Source: G963663315 sp965116335
GTDB lineage: Bacteria > Pseudomonadota > Gammaproteobacteria > Arenicellales > Poriferihabitantaceae
Assembly (NCBI GenBank): GCA_965116335.1
Contig: OZ220677.1
Coordinates: 2,728,001-2,792,000, forward strand
DNA: 64,000 bases
Direction: 5' to 3'
The notes under the pieces are model-generated. The model saw nothing but the letters and a program-made list of their open reading frames with translations, was not told where the DNA came from and ran no database searches. Each line of letters begins with the position of its first letter. Positions within the stretch are counted from its first letter, which is position 1. Both the position numbers and the translations under genes were made by a program. Shown piece after piece: positions 18,022 through 26,298 of the stretch.

Positions 18022-18547
18022 GGAGGTGGTTACCCCGGATCATCATGAGCCATGCGCCCAGGGCCAGCCAGGGGCCGAACGGGATTGGCCGATCCAGGTT
18101 GTGTTTGCGAATAATCATTGAGCTCCCGGCAGCCAGCAGTCCGCCAATAGAGGCGATCAAGATCACTGCGGGCAGCATTTGCCAGCCCAGCCAGGCACCG
18201 ATGGCGGCGAGCAGCTTGAAATCCCCATAGCCCATGCCTCGCTTGCCGGTCAGGTAGTGGTGAGCGTGATAAGTGGACCATAAAACCAGATAGCCGGAGA
18301 CGGCGCCCAATACGGCGGATTGCAAGTCGGTAAACAGGGCCGTGCAGTTGATCAACAACCCGCTCCAGAGCAACGGAAACACAATGCGGTCGGGCAGAAT
18401 CCGGTGGTCAATGTCAATCAGGCTCAAGGCAATCAGGGTATAGCTGAATATCAGGGATGCGGCGAGATTCCAGCCGGAGCCAAAAACAAGGCCATTGGTT
18501 ATGCAGACCAACAGTACCGCAAACCATGTTATTGGAGAGAGACTCAA
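17999..18547 (-). CDS. pilD: Short prepilin peptidase (A24), lacking the N-methylation domain
   Basis: A 182-residue membrane protein with about six hydrophobic segments and the two aspartate motifs of type IV prepilin peptidases: I-D-I-D...L-P-D at 44-53 and G-M-G-Y-G-D-F-K with Asp109. It would process prepilins at the inner membrane. The usual N-terminal cytoplasmic zinc/methyltransferase domain of about 100 residues is missing; the frame begins at a TTG and is closed by a TGA 30 nt upstream, so no longer form is encoded here. pilB and pilC, normally upstream, are absent. It is either a peptidase-only enzyme like TadV/archaeal forms or a truncated PilD still kept with coaE. Confidence 0.85.
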   Translation of the reverse strand: MSLSPITWFAVLLVCITNGLVFGSGWNLAASLIFSYTLIALSLIDIDHRILPDRIVFPLLWSGLLINCTALFTDLQSAVLGAVSGYLVLWSTYHAHHYLTGKRGMGYGDFKLLAAIGAWLGWQMLPAVILIASIGGLLAAGSSMIIRKHNLDRPIPFGPWLALGAWLMMIRGNHLLEFIYDS

Positions 18548-18584
18548 GGCACGGGGACTGGTTGGGATATTACTTCAGGGATAA

Positions 18585-18613
18585 TTGTATTGCAGATAAT
18601 AACCTAGTAAAAT
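18585..18613 (+). promoter_or_regulatory. Predicted sigma-70 promoter for iscR-suf
   Basis: A -35-like TTGTAT at 18585-18590 and a -10-like TAAAAT at 18608-18613 are separated by exactly 17 nt and read toward iscR, whose ATG is about 75 nt downstream. The -10 box falls within the centre of the palindrome at 18595-18627. Confidence 0.6.
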
Positions 18614-18627
18614 ACTCGGTTATTATC
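18595..18627. promoter_or_regulatory. Near-perfect 33-bp palindrome over the iscR-suf promoter (operator candidate)
   Basis: The arms GATAATAACC (18595-18604) and GGTTATTATC (18618-18627) are perfectly complementary. The 13-nt centre is itself symmetrical (AGTA-AAA-TACT), leaving one mismatched pair. The inner 25 bp, running from ATAACC to GGTTAT, has the length and ATA...TAT ends of IscR type 1 sites. It overlaps the predicted -10 box, so binding would block transcription. No T-run follows, which argues against a terminator. Confidence 0.72.
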
Positions 18628-18690
18628 CATTGAAGGCCGAACGGCTCATAAATTCTGTTTGCCTGAACCGATATAACGATATTCGTCAAG

Positions 18691-19170
18691 ATGCGACTGA
18701 CTACAAAAGGAAGATATGCAGTTACCGCCATGGTTGACCTTTCAGTCAATCAGGTCAGGGGGCCTGTTACGCTGAAAAGTATATCAGATAATCAGGGAAT
18801 CTCCCTGTCCTATCTTGAGCAGTTGTTTTCCAAGCTGCGGAAGTCTTCGCTGGTGACTGGAGCCCGCGGCCCCGGCGGGGGATATAGGCTGGCGAAGAAT
18901 GTGGATGAAATCAATATCGCGGAAATTGTGCTTTCTGTGGATGAAGTGCTGGATATTACGGAATGTGAGGGCAAGCAGGATTGCAAGGGCGGCCAGCGAT
19001 GTCTGACTCATGGGCTGTGGGATGAGTTGAGTATTCAATTGGTTGGATTTCTGTCCAATATCAAGCTGGGGCAGCTGATGCGCCAGAGTGGAATCAATAA
19101 CCCCGGGGATTTAAGTAATCAGCAGTTGGTTGATTCACCGTCGGCTTTTGAAAACCGGATAACAGAGTAA
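18691..19170 (+). CDS. iscR: Fe-S cluster assembly regulator IscR (Rrf2 family)
   Basis: A 159-residue Rrf2-type winged-helix regulator. The N-terminus M-R-L-T-T-K-G-R-Y-A-V-T-A-M and the S-Y-L-E-Q-L-F-x-K-L-R segment are typical of IscR. Its [2Fe-2S] ligands Cys92, Cys98, Cys104 and His107 occur at the same residue numbers and spacing as in E. coli IscR, so it should sense cluster status. It heads the suf genes rather than iscSUA, and the palindrome in its promoter suggests autoregulation: the holo form would repress when clusters are plentiful. sufB starts 9 nt after its stop. Confidence 0.95.
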   Translation: MRLTTKGRYAVTAMVDLSVNQVRGPVTLKSISDNQGISLSYLEQLFSKLRKSSLVTGARGPGGGYRLAKNVDEINIAEIVLSVDEVLDITECEGKQDCKGGQRCLTHGLWDELSIQLVGFLSNIKLGQLMRQSGINNPGDLSNQQLVDSPSAFENRITE

Positions 19171-19178
19171 ACTTTATC

Positions 19179-20630
19179 ATGTCCAGAATGGAAAAAGACC
19201 TGGCGACCCTGGTTCAACGGGAATATGTGGAAGGTTTCGTTACAGAAATTGAAGCCGACACGCTGCCTCCCGGCCTGAACGAAGAGGTCATTCGAACCAT
19301 CTCGGCGAAGAAGGGGGAACCTGACTTCTTGCTGGAGTGGAGGCTGCAAGCCTGGCGCCGGTGGCTGGAAATGGAGGAGCCCAAGTGGCCCCATGTGCAT
19401 TATCCACCGATTGATTTTCAACAGATCAGCTATTTTTCCGCACCGAAGCAAAAGGAGTTGCTGGATAGCCTGGATGAGGTTGACCCGAAGCTGCTGGAGA
19501 CTTACCAGAAGCTCGGCATCCCGATAGATGAGCAGAAAGCGCTGGCCGGAGTGAAGGTCGCGGTTGATGCGGTTTTTGACAGTGTTTCTGTGGCTACGAC
19601 CTTCAAAAAGACCCTGTCTGAGGCAGGGGTTATTTTTTGCCCGTTGTCCGAAGCATTGCAGGAACATCCCGATTTGGTGCGGCAGTATCTCGGTTCTGTG
19701 GTGCCCGCCGGTGATAATTTTTATGCGGCCCTGAACTCTGCTGTATTCAGTGAGGGATCATTCGTCTATATCCCGAAGGGTGTGCGCTGCCCGATGGAGC
19801 TGTCCACCTATTTCCGTATTAACGCGATGAACACGGGTCAATTTGAAAGGACTCTGATTATTGCGGATGAAGACAGTTATGTCAGCTATCTCGAGGGATG
19901 CACCGCGCCGCAACGGGATGAAAATCAATTACACGCCGCTGTGGTTGAGCTGGTTGCGATGAAGGGGGCGGAAATCAAGTATTCCACAGTACAGAACTGG
20001 TATCCTGGAGATGAGCAAGGCAAGGGCGGGATTTATAATTTCGTGACCAAACGCGGGGCCTGTCGGGGGGAGAGATCAAAAATATCCTGGACCCAGGTCG
20101 AGACCGGTTCAGCCATTACCTGGAAGTATCCCAGTGTATTGCTGGAAGGAGATCATTCCGTCGGGGAGTTCTATTCGGTTGCCCTGACCAATAATTACCA
20201 ACAGGCGGATACCGGCACAAAAATGGTGCATATCGGCAAAAACTCCAGCAGTACTATCGTGTCCAAGGGGATTTCAGCCGGTCGCGGCCAGAATGCATAT
20301 CGGGGGCTGGTGAAAGTCCTGAAAACGTCCGAGAATGCTCGTAACTACTCGCAGTGTGATTCGCTGTTGATGGGTGATCAATGTGGCGCCCATACCTTCC
20401 CCTATATCGAAGTCAAGAACCCCACCGCCGTGGTGGAGCATGAGGCTACGACCTCCCGCATCGGAGAAGATCAGCTATTTTATTGCCGCCAGCGCGGCGT
20501 GTCGGAGGAAGACGCGGTTTCTCTGATCGTCAACGGATTTTGCAAGGAGGTATTCAAGGAATTGCCGATGGAGTTTGCAGTGGAAGCGCAAAAATTGCTG
20601 GGCATCAGTCTCGAAGGAGCCGTTGGCTAA
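19179..20630 (+). CDS. sufB: Fe-S cluster scaffold subunit SufB
   Basis: A 483-residue SufB, the scaffold protein of the SufBCD complex. Core family blocks are present: G-V-K-V-A-V-D-A-V-F-D-S-V-S-V, V-P-A-G-D-N-F-Y-A-A-L-N-S-A-V-F-S-E-G-S-F-V-Y-I-P-K-G-V near residues 175-200, and the S-Q-C-D-S-L-L-M-G-D-Q-C-G-A-H-T-F-P-Y segment near 390-410 that carries a conserved cysteine. Length is close to the E. coli protein (495). It is transcribed with iscR upstream and sufC, sufD downstream. Confidence 0.97.
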   Translation: MSRMEKDLATLVQREYVEGFVTEIEADTLPPGLNEEVIRTISAKKGEPDFLLEWRLQAWRRWLEMEEPKWPHVHYPPIDFQQISYFSAPKQKELLDSLDEVDPKLLETYQKLGIPIDEQKALAGVKVAVDAVFDSVSVATTFKKTLSEAGVIFCPLSEALQEHPDLVRQYLGSVVPAGDNFYAALNSAVFSEGSFVYIPKGVRCPMELSTYFRINAMNTGQFERTLIIADEDSYVSYLEGCTAPQRDENQLHAAVVELVAMKGAEIKYSTVQNWYPGDEQGKGGIYNFVTKRGACRGERSKISWTQVETGSAITWKYPSVLLEGDHSVGEFYSVALTNNYQQADTGTKMVHIGKNSSSTIVSKGISAGRGQNAYRGLVKVLKTSENARNYSQCDSLLMGDQCGAHTFPYIEVKNPTAVVEHEATTSRIGEDQLFYCRQRGVSEEDAVSLIVNGFCKEVFKELPMEFAVEAQKLLGISLEGAVG

Positions 20631-20722
20631 CGGTTGAACAGTTACGTGATCAAATCGTACCCTGCCGCCAGGCGAGATTTGCTCACTCAAATTTATTGAC
20701 AAATATATTGGAACGTCAAACT

Positions 20723-21478
20723 ATGCTGGAAATTGAAAATCTGAATGTCGCCGTCGACGACAAGCCGATTCTCCGGGGAGTCAATCTGCAGGTGGGAACC
20801 GGAGAGGTGCATGTGATCATGGGGCCGAATGGTTCCGGGAAAAGTACGCTGGCCAATGTATTGGCTGGCCGGGACAATTATGAAGTGACTGCCGGCGAGG
20901 TCTCGTACCGGAGTCAGGACCTGTTGGAGATGGAACCGGAAATCCGCGCTCGGGAGGGTTTGTTTCTGGCGTTTCAGTATCCCGTGGAAATTCCTGGAGT
21001 GTCTAACCTGTATCTGATGAAGACCGCGATCAATGCCATCAGGAAACATCGTCAAGAGGAAGAACTGGACTCGGTGACTTTTCTCAAGCTGATCAAGGAA
21101 AAGGCGGCGATGGTGGAAATGAAACAGGAATTTTTATATCGGTCGGTCAATGAAGGATTTTCCGGCGGAGAGAAGAAACGTAATGAAGTACTGCAAATGG
21201 CGTTGCTGGAACCGCGTCTGTGTATTCTCGATGAAACCGATTCGGGTCTTGATGTCGATGCGCTGAAAATTGTCGCATCCGGTGTCAACGCATTGCGTAG
21301 CAGTGATCGGTCGATGATCGTAGTCACGCATTATCAGCGGTTGCTCGATTATATTGTTCCGGATTTTGTCCATGTTCTCGCAGGCGGCAGAATTATTCGT
21401 TCAGGCGACAAAAACCTGGCCCTTGAACTCGATAAAAAAGGTTATGGATGGATTGAAGAACATGCAGTCGCAGCCTGA
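20723..21478 (+). CDS. sufC: Fe-S assembly ATPase SufC
   Basis: A 251-residue ABC-type ATPase. Walker A G-P-N-G-S-G-K-S-T lies near residue 33-41, the signature S-G-G-E-K-K-R-N-E near 147-155, and Walker B L-C-I-L-D-E-T-D-S-G-L-D near 168-179. SufC energises the SufBCD scaffold. The ATG at 20723 begins M-L-E-I-E-N-L, matching the family; an in-frame extension upstream lies inside sufB and is not credible. About 90 nt separate it from sufB. Its end overlaps the start of sufD. Confidence 0.96.
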   Translation: MLEIENLNVAVDDKPILRGVNLQVGTGEVHVIMGPNGSGKSTLANVLAGRDNYEVTAGEVSYRSQDLLEMEPEIRAREGLFLAFQYPVEIPGVSNLYLMKTAINAIRKHRQEEELDSVTFLKLIKEKAAMVEMKQEFLYRSVNEGFSGGEKKRNEVLQMALLEPRLCILDETDSGLDVDALKIVASGVNALRSSDRSMIVVTHYQRLLDYIVPDFVHVLAGGRIIRSGDKNLALELDKKGYGWIEEHAVAA

Positions 21479-22877
21479 CTCCTTGATTGCGCCCGGCACT
21501 GAGAGCTATATCGATCAGTTTGATCGGTTGCGTGACCGCTTGCCCGGACACAACATCAACTGGATAAACGACCAGAGAGCAAAAAGCCTGGCCCGGTTTG
21601 GCCGGGTCGGATTTCCTACATTACGGGATGAGGATTGGAAGTACACATCGGTTCGGGAGATCACGGGCAAACGCTTTGAGCTTGAGGCTGAGTCGGACCA
21701 TCTGGAGCAAACAGTTGATTTGTCGCCGTTTGCAGTCGAGGGGCTGGAAAGCCACAGACTGGTGTTTGTGGACGGAGTGTTTGATCCGCAGTTATCCAGT
21801 ATCGGTGAACCTGGTGAATCTGGAGAATCGGGTCAAGGGAATGGTCCATTCAACGTGGAATCGTTTGCTTCGGCTCTGGAGCGTATGCCTGAAACTGTCG
21901 AATCCTTGCTCGGCAGCGTGATACAGGACAACGGTCACGGATTTACCGCCTTGAACAACGCCATGTACCGGGATGGCGTGATCATCACTTTTGCCGCTGG
22001 CGCGAAGTTTCCCCGCCCGATTGAAATTATTCATTATGGTCACGCCCAGCTATCCATTTCCCAGCCCCGAAACCTGATTGTTTGTGGCCCGCAAAGCCAG
22101 GCACAGATCATCGAACGCTATGTGTCCGGGAATGACCACAATACCTTGTCCAACAGTGTTACCGAGATATTGCTCGAGGACGGCGCTTCGCTTGACTATT
22201 ATCTGGTACAGAGTCAGTCCAGCGCGGCTTATCAGGTTTGCGGAGTCTGGGTGAAACAGTCTTCCCGGAGTCGATTCAGTTGTCAGACGATCACACTCGG
22301 AGGCGCTCTGGTGCGTAATGATCTGCAAATCAATCTGGACGGGCCAGAAGCACACTGTGATATGCTCGGTGTCTATAGTCTGTCCGGTCGACAACATGTG
22401 GATAACCATACCAACGTGAAGCATGCCGCCGAAAATTGCAGCAGTCGGGAGATTTACAAGGGAGTTCTTGATCAGCGCGCGCGTGGAGTGTTTCATGGTC
22501 GTGTCCGGGTGGATGAAGGTGCTCAGAAAACCGATGCGGCGCAGTCTAACAATACTCTCCTGTTGTCCCGCAATGCGGAAATTGATACCAAACCCCAGCT
22601 TGAGATTTACGCAGACGATGTGAAATGTTCGCACGGAGTGACGGTCGGTCAAATTGATGAGAAATCCCTTTTCTATTTGCGTACCCGAGGTATAGGCGAG
22701 CAAGAGGCGCGTGCCTTGCTCACGTATGCTTTTGTCAATGACGTATTGAGTGAAGTGAAGATTGAACCGTTGCGCCGGTATCTGGAGTCAATTGTGAGGC
22801 GGCAGTTGGTCAGTGCGGAGAGTGAGGATAAAATCATTGCTCCCGCAGACCGAAAAGCCGACAGGAGTACCGGATAA
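21462..22877 (+). CDS. sufD: Fe-S cluster assembly protein SufD
   Basis: A SufD of 471 residues, forming with SufB the scaffold heterodimer. The R-F-G-R-V-G-F-P-T-L-R-D-E-D-W-K-Y-T segment near residues 45-60 and the C-terminal K-C-S-H-G-V-T-V-G-Q-I-D-E-K-S-L-F-Y-L-R block near 390-410 are diagnostic. Two in-frame ATGs are possible, at 21444 and 21462, both inside the end of sufC, so translation is likely coupled. A short G-E-S/G-Q-rich stretch near residue 115 looks like a variable loop. No sufS or sufE follows, which is unusual for a suf operon. Confidence 0.95.
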   Translation: MQSQPDSLIAPGTESYIDQFDRLRDRLPGHNINWINDQRAKSLARFGRVGFPTLRDEDWKYTSVREITGKRFELEAESDHLEQTVDLSPFAVEGLESHRLVFVDGVFDPQLSSIGEPGESGESGQGNGPFNVESFASALERMPETVESLLGSVIQDNGHGFTALNNAMYRDGVIITFAAGAKFPRPIEIIHYGHAQLSISQPRNLIVCGPQSQAQIIERYVSGNDHNTLSNSVTEILLEDGASLDYYLVQSQSSAAYQVCGVWVKQSSRSRFSCQTITLGGALVRNDLQINLDGPEAHCDMLGVYSLSGRQHVDNHTNVKHAAENCSSREIYKGVLDQRARGVFHGRVRVDEGAQKTDAAQSNNTLLLSRNAEIDTKPQLEIYADDVKCSHGVTVGQIDEKSLFYLRTRGIGEQEARALLTYAFVNDVLSEVKIEPLRRYLESIVRRQLVSAESEDKIIAPADRKADRSTG

Positions 22878-22880
22878 AAT

Positions 22881-23321
22881 ATGATGAAACGAGTAAAGTT
22901 TGATCCCGGCCCCGGGCACCAACCTGCTGCAATCATGGAGCAATTCGATCAGGATAACGGCCCGCAGTCCGGTAATCACTCCCCCGCAGCCCCGGCCGTA
23001 TCCGAGACCGGGGTATCGGAAGACGAATTGCGCGAGCGGGTGATTGAGGCATTGAAGACGGTTTATGATCCTGAAATCCCGGTCAATATCTACGATCTTG
23101 GCCTGATATACAATGTCTCCTTCCATGGCTCGTTTGTCCATGTCGATATGACTTTGACAGCGCCGGGCTGTCCTGTGGCGCACACGTTTCCGGGTATGGT
23201 CGAGCGTTCTGTCGAACTCGTTCCGGGTATCAGCGGCGCGGTTGTCGAACTGGTCTGGGAACCGCCCTGGACTCCCGACTTGATCAGTGAAGCTGCCCGG
23301 CTTGAACTGGGCCTGATTTAA
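22881..23321 (+). CDS. sufT: Fe-S assembly factor SufT (DUF59/MIP18-like)
   Basis: A 146-residue protein whose C-terminal 100 residues form a DUF59/MIP18 domain: V-Y-D-P-E-I-P-V-N-I-Y-D-L-G-L-I-Y near residues 56-72 and T-A-P-G-C-P-V-A-H with the conserved cysteine near 94. SufT-type proteins help in cluster maturation under high demand. The first 45 residues are low-complexity (G, P, Q, D) and probably disordered. It starts 3 nt after sufD, and a Rieske-type ferredoxin follows. Confidence 0.92.
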   Translation: MMKRVKFDPGPGHQPAAIMEQFDQDNGPQSGNHSPAAPAVSETGVSEDELRERVIEALKTVYDPEIPVNIYDLGLIYNVSFHGSFVHVDMTLTAPGCPVAHTFPGMVERSVELVPGISGAVVELVWEPPWTPDLISEAARLELGLI

Positions 23322-23351
23322 CCGCAACGTTTCAGGATTCGGGAGTGACGG

Positions 23352-23672
23352 ATGGGTGACTGGGTAGAAGTATGTGGCGAGAGTGAGATCACCCCCGGCG
23401 GGCGTAAGGTGGTTGACGTTGAAGGTGCCATGGTTGTGGTATTCAATCTGGCTGGTGAACTGTACGCGATTGAGGATATTTGCACCCACGATGGCAGCGA
23501 GATTGCGGATGGTTGTATTATCGGCGATGACATTGAATGCCCTCGTCATGGCGCGCGTTTCTGTATTAAAACCGGCGCTGTTACGGCGCCGCCCGCTTAT
23601 GAGCCGATTGACACGTTTCCGGTAATGGTTCGAGACCGGGTCGTGTATGTCCAGGACAATCGCTGGGATTAG
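23352..23672 (+). CDS. Rieske-type [2Fe-2S] ferredoxin
   Basis: A 106-residue soluble Rieske protein. The two cluster motifs are C-T-H (residues 46-48) and C-P-R-H (65-68), giving the Cys2His2 ligand set, within I-C-T-H-D-G-S-E and I-E-C-P-R-H-G-A-R-F-C. It is of the dioxygenase-ferredoxin (NirD/BphF-like) type without a membrane anchor. Rieske ferredoxins commonly close suf clusters in beta- and gammaproteobacteria; a role in electron supply for cluster assembly is inferred from position. Its stop overlaps the first bases before murA. Confidence 0.93.
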   Translation: MGDWVEVCGESEITPGGRKVVDVEGAMVVVFNLAGELYAIEDICTHDGSEIADGCIIGDDIECPRHGARFCIKTGAVTAPPAYEPIDTFPVMVRDRVVYVQDNRWD

Positions 23673-23673
23673 T

Positions 23674-24957
23674 GTGGACAAACTGATTGCAACCGGTGGC
23701 ATCCCCCTGAAGGGGGAAGTACGAATTTCAGGTGCTAAAAACGCGGCATTGCCTCTGATGATTGCGTCCCTGTTGACTGAGGAGTCACTGAGTATCAGCA
23801 ATATCCCCCATCTGCAGGACATCACCACGACCATGGAGCTTCTGGGTCAGTTGGGAGTGAAACTCCGGGTGAACGAAAAGATGTCGATCGAAGCGGACGC
23901 ATCCGGAGTCAGTAGCGTAGTCGCTCCCTATGAGCTGGTGCGAACCATGCGCGCCTCTATTCTGGCACTCGGGCCACTGATTGCACGGTTCGGCAAGGCA
24001 GAAGTATCATTGCCCGGTGGTTGTCTGATTGGCTCGAGGCCGGTCAATATGCACATCAAGGGACTTGAGGCTCTGGGGGCCAGAATCACAGTGGATGGCG
24101 GATATATCAAGGCCAGTGCCCCCCGGCTGAAAGGAGCCAGAATCTTCATGGATCTGATATCCGTTACCGGCACTGAAAATCTGATGATGGCGGCCACCCT
24201 GGCTGAGGGCGTAACCACGATCGAGAATGCCGCAAAGGAGCCGGAAGTAGTTGATCTGGCGGATTGCCTGAATGCGATGGGTGCAAGGATTGCAGGTGCA
24301 GGAACGGATGAAATCACTATTGAAGGCGTGGAAAAGCTGGGTTCTGCCCATCATCGGGCGATCCCGGATCGAATCGAAGCCGGGACATTTCTGGTTGCCG
24401 CTACCGTTTCAGGCGGGGAGATCACGGTCACGGACGTGATACCGAAGCAACTGGACGCGATACTGGAAAAATTGCGTGAAGCTGGCGCCGAAATTAAAAC
24501 AGGGGATAGCTGGATTCATTTGAAAGCACCAAAGGGCAGGATCCAGTCGGTCAATATCCGTACCGCACCTTATCCCGCATTCCCAACCGACATGCAAGCC
24601 CAATTCGTATTACTTAATGCGGTTGCCGAGGGCACCGCCACCGTCGTCGAAACGGTGTTTGAAAATCGGTTTATGCACGTCCATGAACTTCAGCGAATGG
24701 GAGCCAACATCGACCTGGATGGCAACATTGCGGTCATACAGGGAGTGGATCAACTCTACGCTGCTCCGGTGATGGCGACCGACTTGCGCGCATCAGCCTG
24801 CTTGATTCTGGCGGGTTTGATTGCCCGCGGGGACACCGTCATTGACCGCATCTATCATATTGATCGGGGTTATCATTTTATTGAGGAAAAGCTCACCCTG
24901 CTGGGCGCTAATATTCGCAGGGTGCCCGGACATTATCCGCTTCGGTCGATAACCTGA
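23674..24957 (+). CDS. murA: UDP-N-acetylglucosamine 1-carboxyvinyltransferase
   Basis: A 427-residue MurA, which adds enolpyruvate from PEP to UDP-GlcNAc in the first committed step of peptidoglycan synthesis and is the fosfomycin target. The GTG at 23674 gives the family N-terminus (M-D-K-L-x-x-x-G-G), and the frame continues L-K-G-E-V-R-I-S-G-A-K-N-A-A-L-P. An ATG at 23647 would add nine residues inside the Rieske gene and is less likely. The catalytic cysteine is Cys117 in P-G-G-C-L-I-G-S-R-P, so the enzyme should be fosfomycin-sensitive in principle. Confidence 0.97.
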   Translation: MDKLIATGGIPLKGEVRISGAKNAALPLMIASLLTEESLSISNIPHLQDITTTMELLGQLGVKLRVNEKMSIEADASGVSSVVAPYELVRTMRASILALGPLIARFGKAEVSLPGGCLIGSRPVNMHIKGLEALGARITVDGGYIKASAPRLKGARIFMDLISVTGTENLMMAATLAEGVTTIENAAKEPEVVDLADCLNAMGARIAGAGTDEITIEGVEKLGSAHHRAIPDRIEAGTFLVAATVSGGEITVTDVIPKQLDAILEKLREAGAEIKTGDSWIHLKAPKGRIQSVNIRTAPYPAFPTDMQAQFVLLNAVAEGTATVVETVFENRFMHVHELQRMGANIDLDGNIAVIQGVDQLYAAPVMATDLRASACLILAGLIARGDTVIDRIYHIDRGYHFIEEKLTLLGANIRRVPGHYPLRSIT

Positions 24958-24972
24958 TTCACCGATATTATC

Positions 24973-26298
24973 ATGTTACAGCGAATCGTTTATTCTGAGC
25001 CCGGCTCGGTAGATGAACTGGATAAACTGCTGCACCGGGAAAGCGGGCACAATGAGGCTGTCGAGCAGGCAGTCGGAGCAATCATCGCCGGAGTCAGGAG
25101 CCGTGGCGACCAGGCATTGATTGAGTATACGCGCCAGCATGATCAATACCCGGTCTCTTGCATGGAATCTCTCCAGTTGGACGCGCAAACCATTGCCGAT
25201 AGCCATGCCAGGCTGGATGACGACCTGAGAGACTGCCTTGAGGTGGCTGCCGGACGTATCCGTGCTTTCCATCAACGGGAAATGCTGCATTCATGGAGCT
25301 ACACCGAACCGGATGGCACAAAACTCGGTCAGATCGTCAGTGCCATGGAGCGCGTGGGGGTGTATGTGCCGGGCGGCAAGGCTGCCTATCCTTCATCGGT
25401 CCTGATGACGGTCATCCCCGCCAAAGTGGCTGGAGTGAATGAAATCATCATGACGGCACCTGCCCCCGGTGGAGAAATCAATGACACGGTGGTTGCTGCC
25501 GCACATATTGCGGGAGTGGATCGGATTTACACTATCGGCGGCGCCCAGGCGGTAGCGGCTCTGGCTTATGGTACTGAAACCGTGCCTCGTGTCGATAAAA
25601 TTGTGGGGCCGGGAAACACCTGGGTAGCTACTGCGAAGAAGATGGTATTCGGAGATGTCGGCATCGACATGATCGCAGGGCCTTCTGAGGTCGTTGTCAT
25701 TTGTGATGAATCTGCCAACCCGGATTGGGTGGCGATGGACCTGTTTGCCCAGGCGGAACATGACGAGTTGGCTCAGTCGATTGCGATTACTCCATCAAAA
25801 TCCATGGCTGACCGTATCATACAATCCATTGACAAGCTGATTGCGCCATTGCAGCGCAAGGATATTATCAGGAATTCCCTGTCTGACAATGGCGGCCTTG
25901 TGTTGGTAGAGGACCTGGCACAGGCTGTGGAAGTTGCCAACCACATTGCGCCGGAGCATCTGGAGCTGATGGTGGAGAATGCGGCTGATCTGGTCGCCGG
26001 GATCAAGCACGCGGGTGCTATTTTTGTCGGTAAATACAGTGCCGAAGTACTCGGCGATTATTGCGCTGGACCGAACCACGTCCTGCCGACCTCCGGCACG
26101 GCCAGATTCAGTTCTCCTTTGGGAGTCTACGACTTCCAAAAGCGCAGTAGCCTGATTCAGGTATCCGGGCAGGGTGCCATCCAAATGGCGGCTACCGCCG
26201 CGAGGCTGGCGCACAGCGAAGGCTTGACTGCTCACGAACAATCGGCCAGATACCGGATCGAACCTTCGCACAAAAGCGGGAACGACGAATTACAATGA
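24973..26298 (+). CDS. hisD: Histidinol dehydrogenase
   Basis: A 441-residue HisD, which carries out the last two oxidations of histidine synthesis with NAD and zinc. Family blocks are V-P-G-G-K-A-A-Y-P-S-S-V-L-M near residue 134, G-P-G-N-T-W-V-A-T-A-K near 213, the Q-A-E-H-D segment with metal ligands near 258, and A-P-E-H-L-E-L near 325. It starts 15 nt after murA and overlaps hisC by 4 nt (ATGA). hisG, which normally lies between murA and hisD in this synteny, is missing. Confidence 0.97.
   Translation: MLQRIVYSEPGSVDELDKLLHRESGHNEAVEQAVGAIIAGVRSRGDQALIEYTRQHDQYPVSCMESLQLDAQTIADSHARLDDDLRDCLEVAAGRIRAFHQREMLHSWSYTEPDGTKLGQIVSAMERVGVYVPGGKAAYPSSVLMTVIPAKVAGVNEIIMTAPAPGGEINDTVVAAAHIAGVDRIYTIGGAQAVAALAYGTETVPRVDKIVGPGNTWVATAKKMVFGDVGIDMIAGPSEVVVICDESANPDWVAMDLFAQAEHDELAQSIAITPSKSMADRIIQSIDKLIAPLQRKDIIRNSLSDNGGLVLVEDLAQAVEVANHIAPEHLELMVENAADLVAGIKHAGAIFVGKYSAEVLGDYCAGPNHVLPTSGTARFSSPLGVYDFQKRSSLIQVSGQGAIQMAATAARLAHSEGLTAHEQSARYRIEPSHKSGNDELQ

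Noticed and set aside
18595..18627. Palindrome upstream of iscR as a transcription terminator
   Set aside because: Both flanking genes point away from it, the stem is AT-rich and no T-run follows; position over the promoter fits an operator.
22788..23834. A 348-codon minus-strand open frame across sufD, sufT, the Rieske gene and murA
   Set aside because: It crosses four well-supported genes in antisense and resembles no family.
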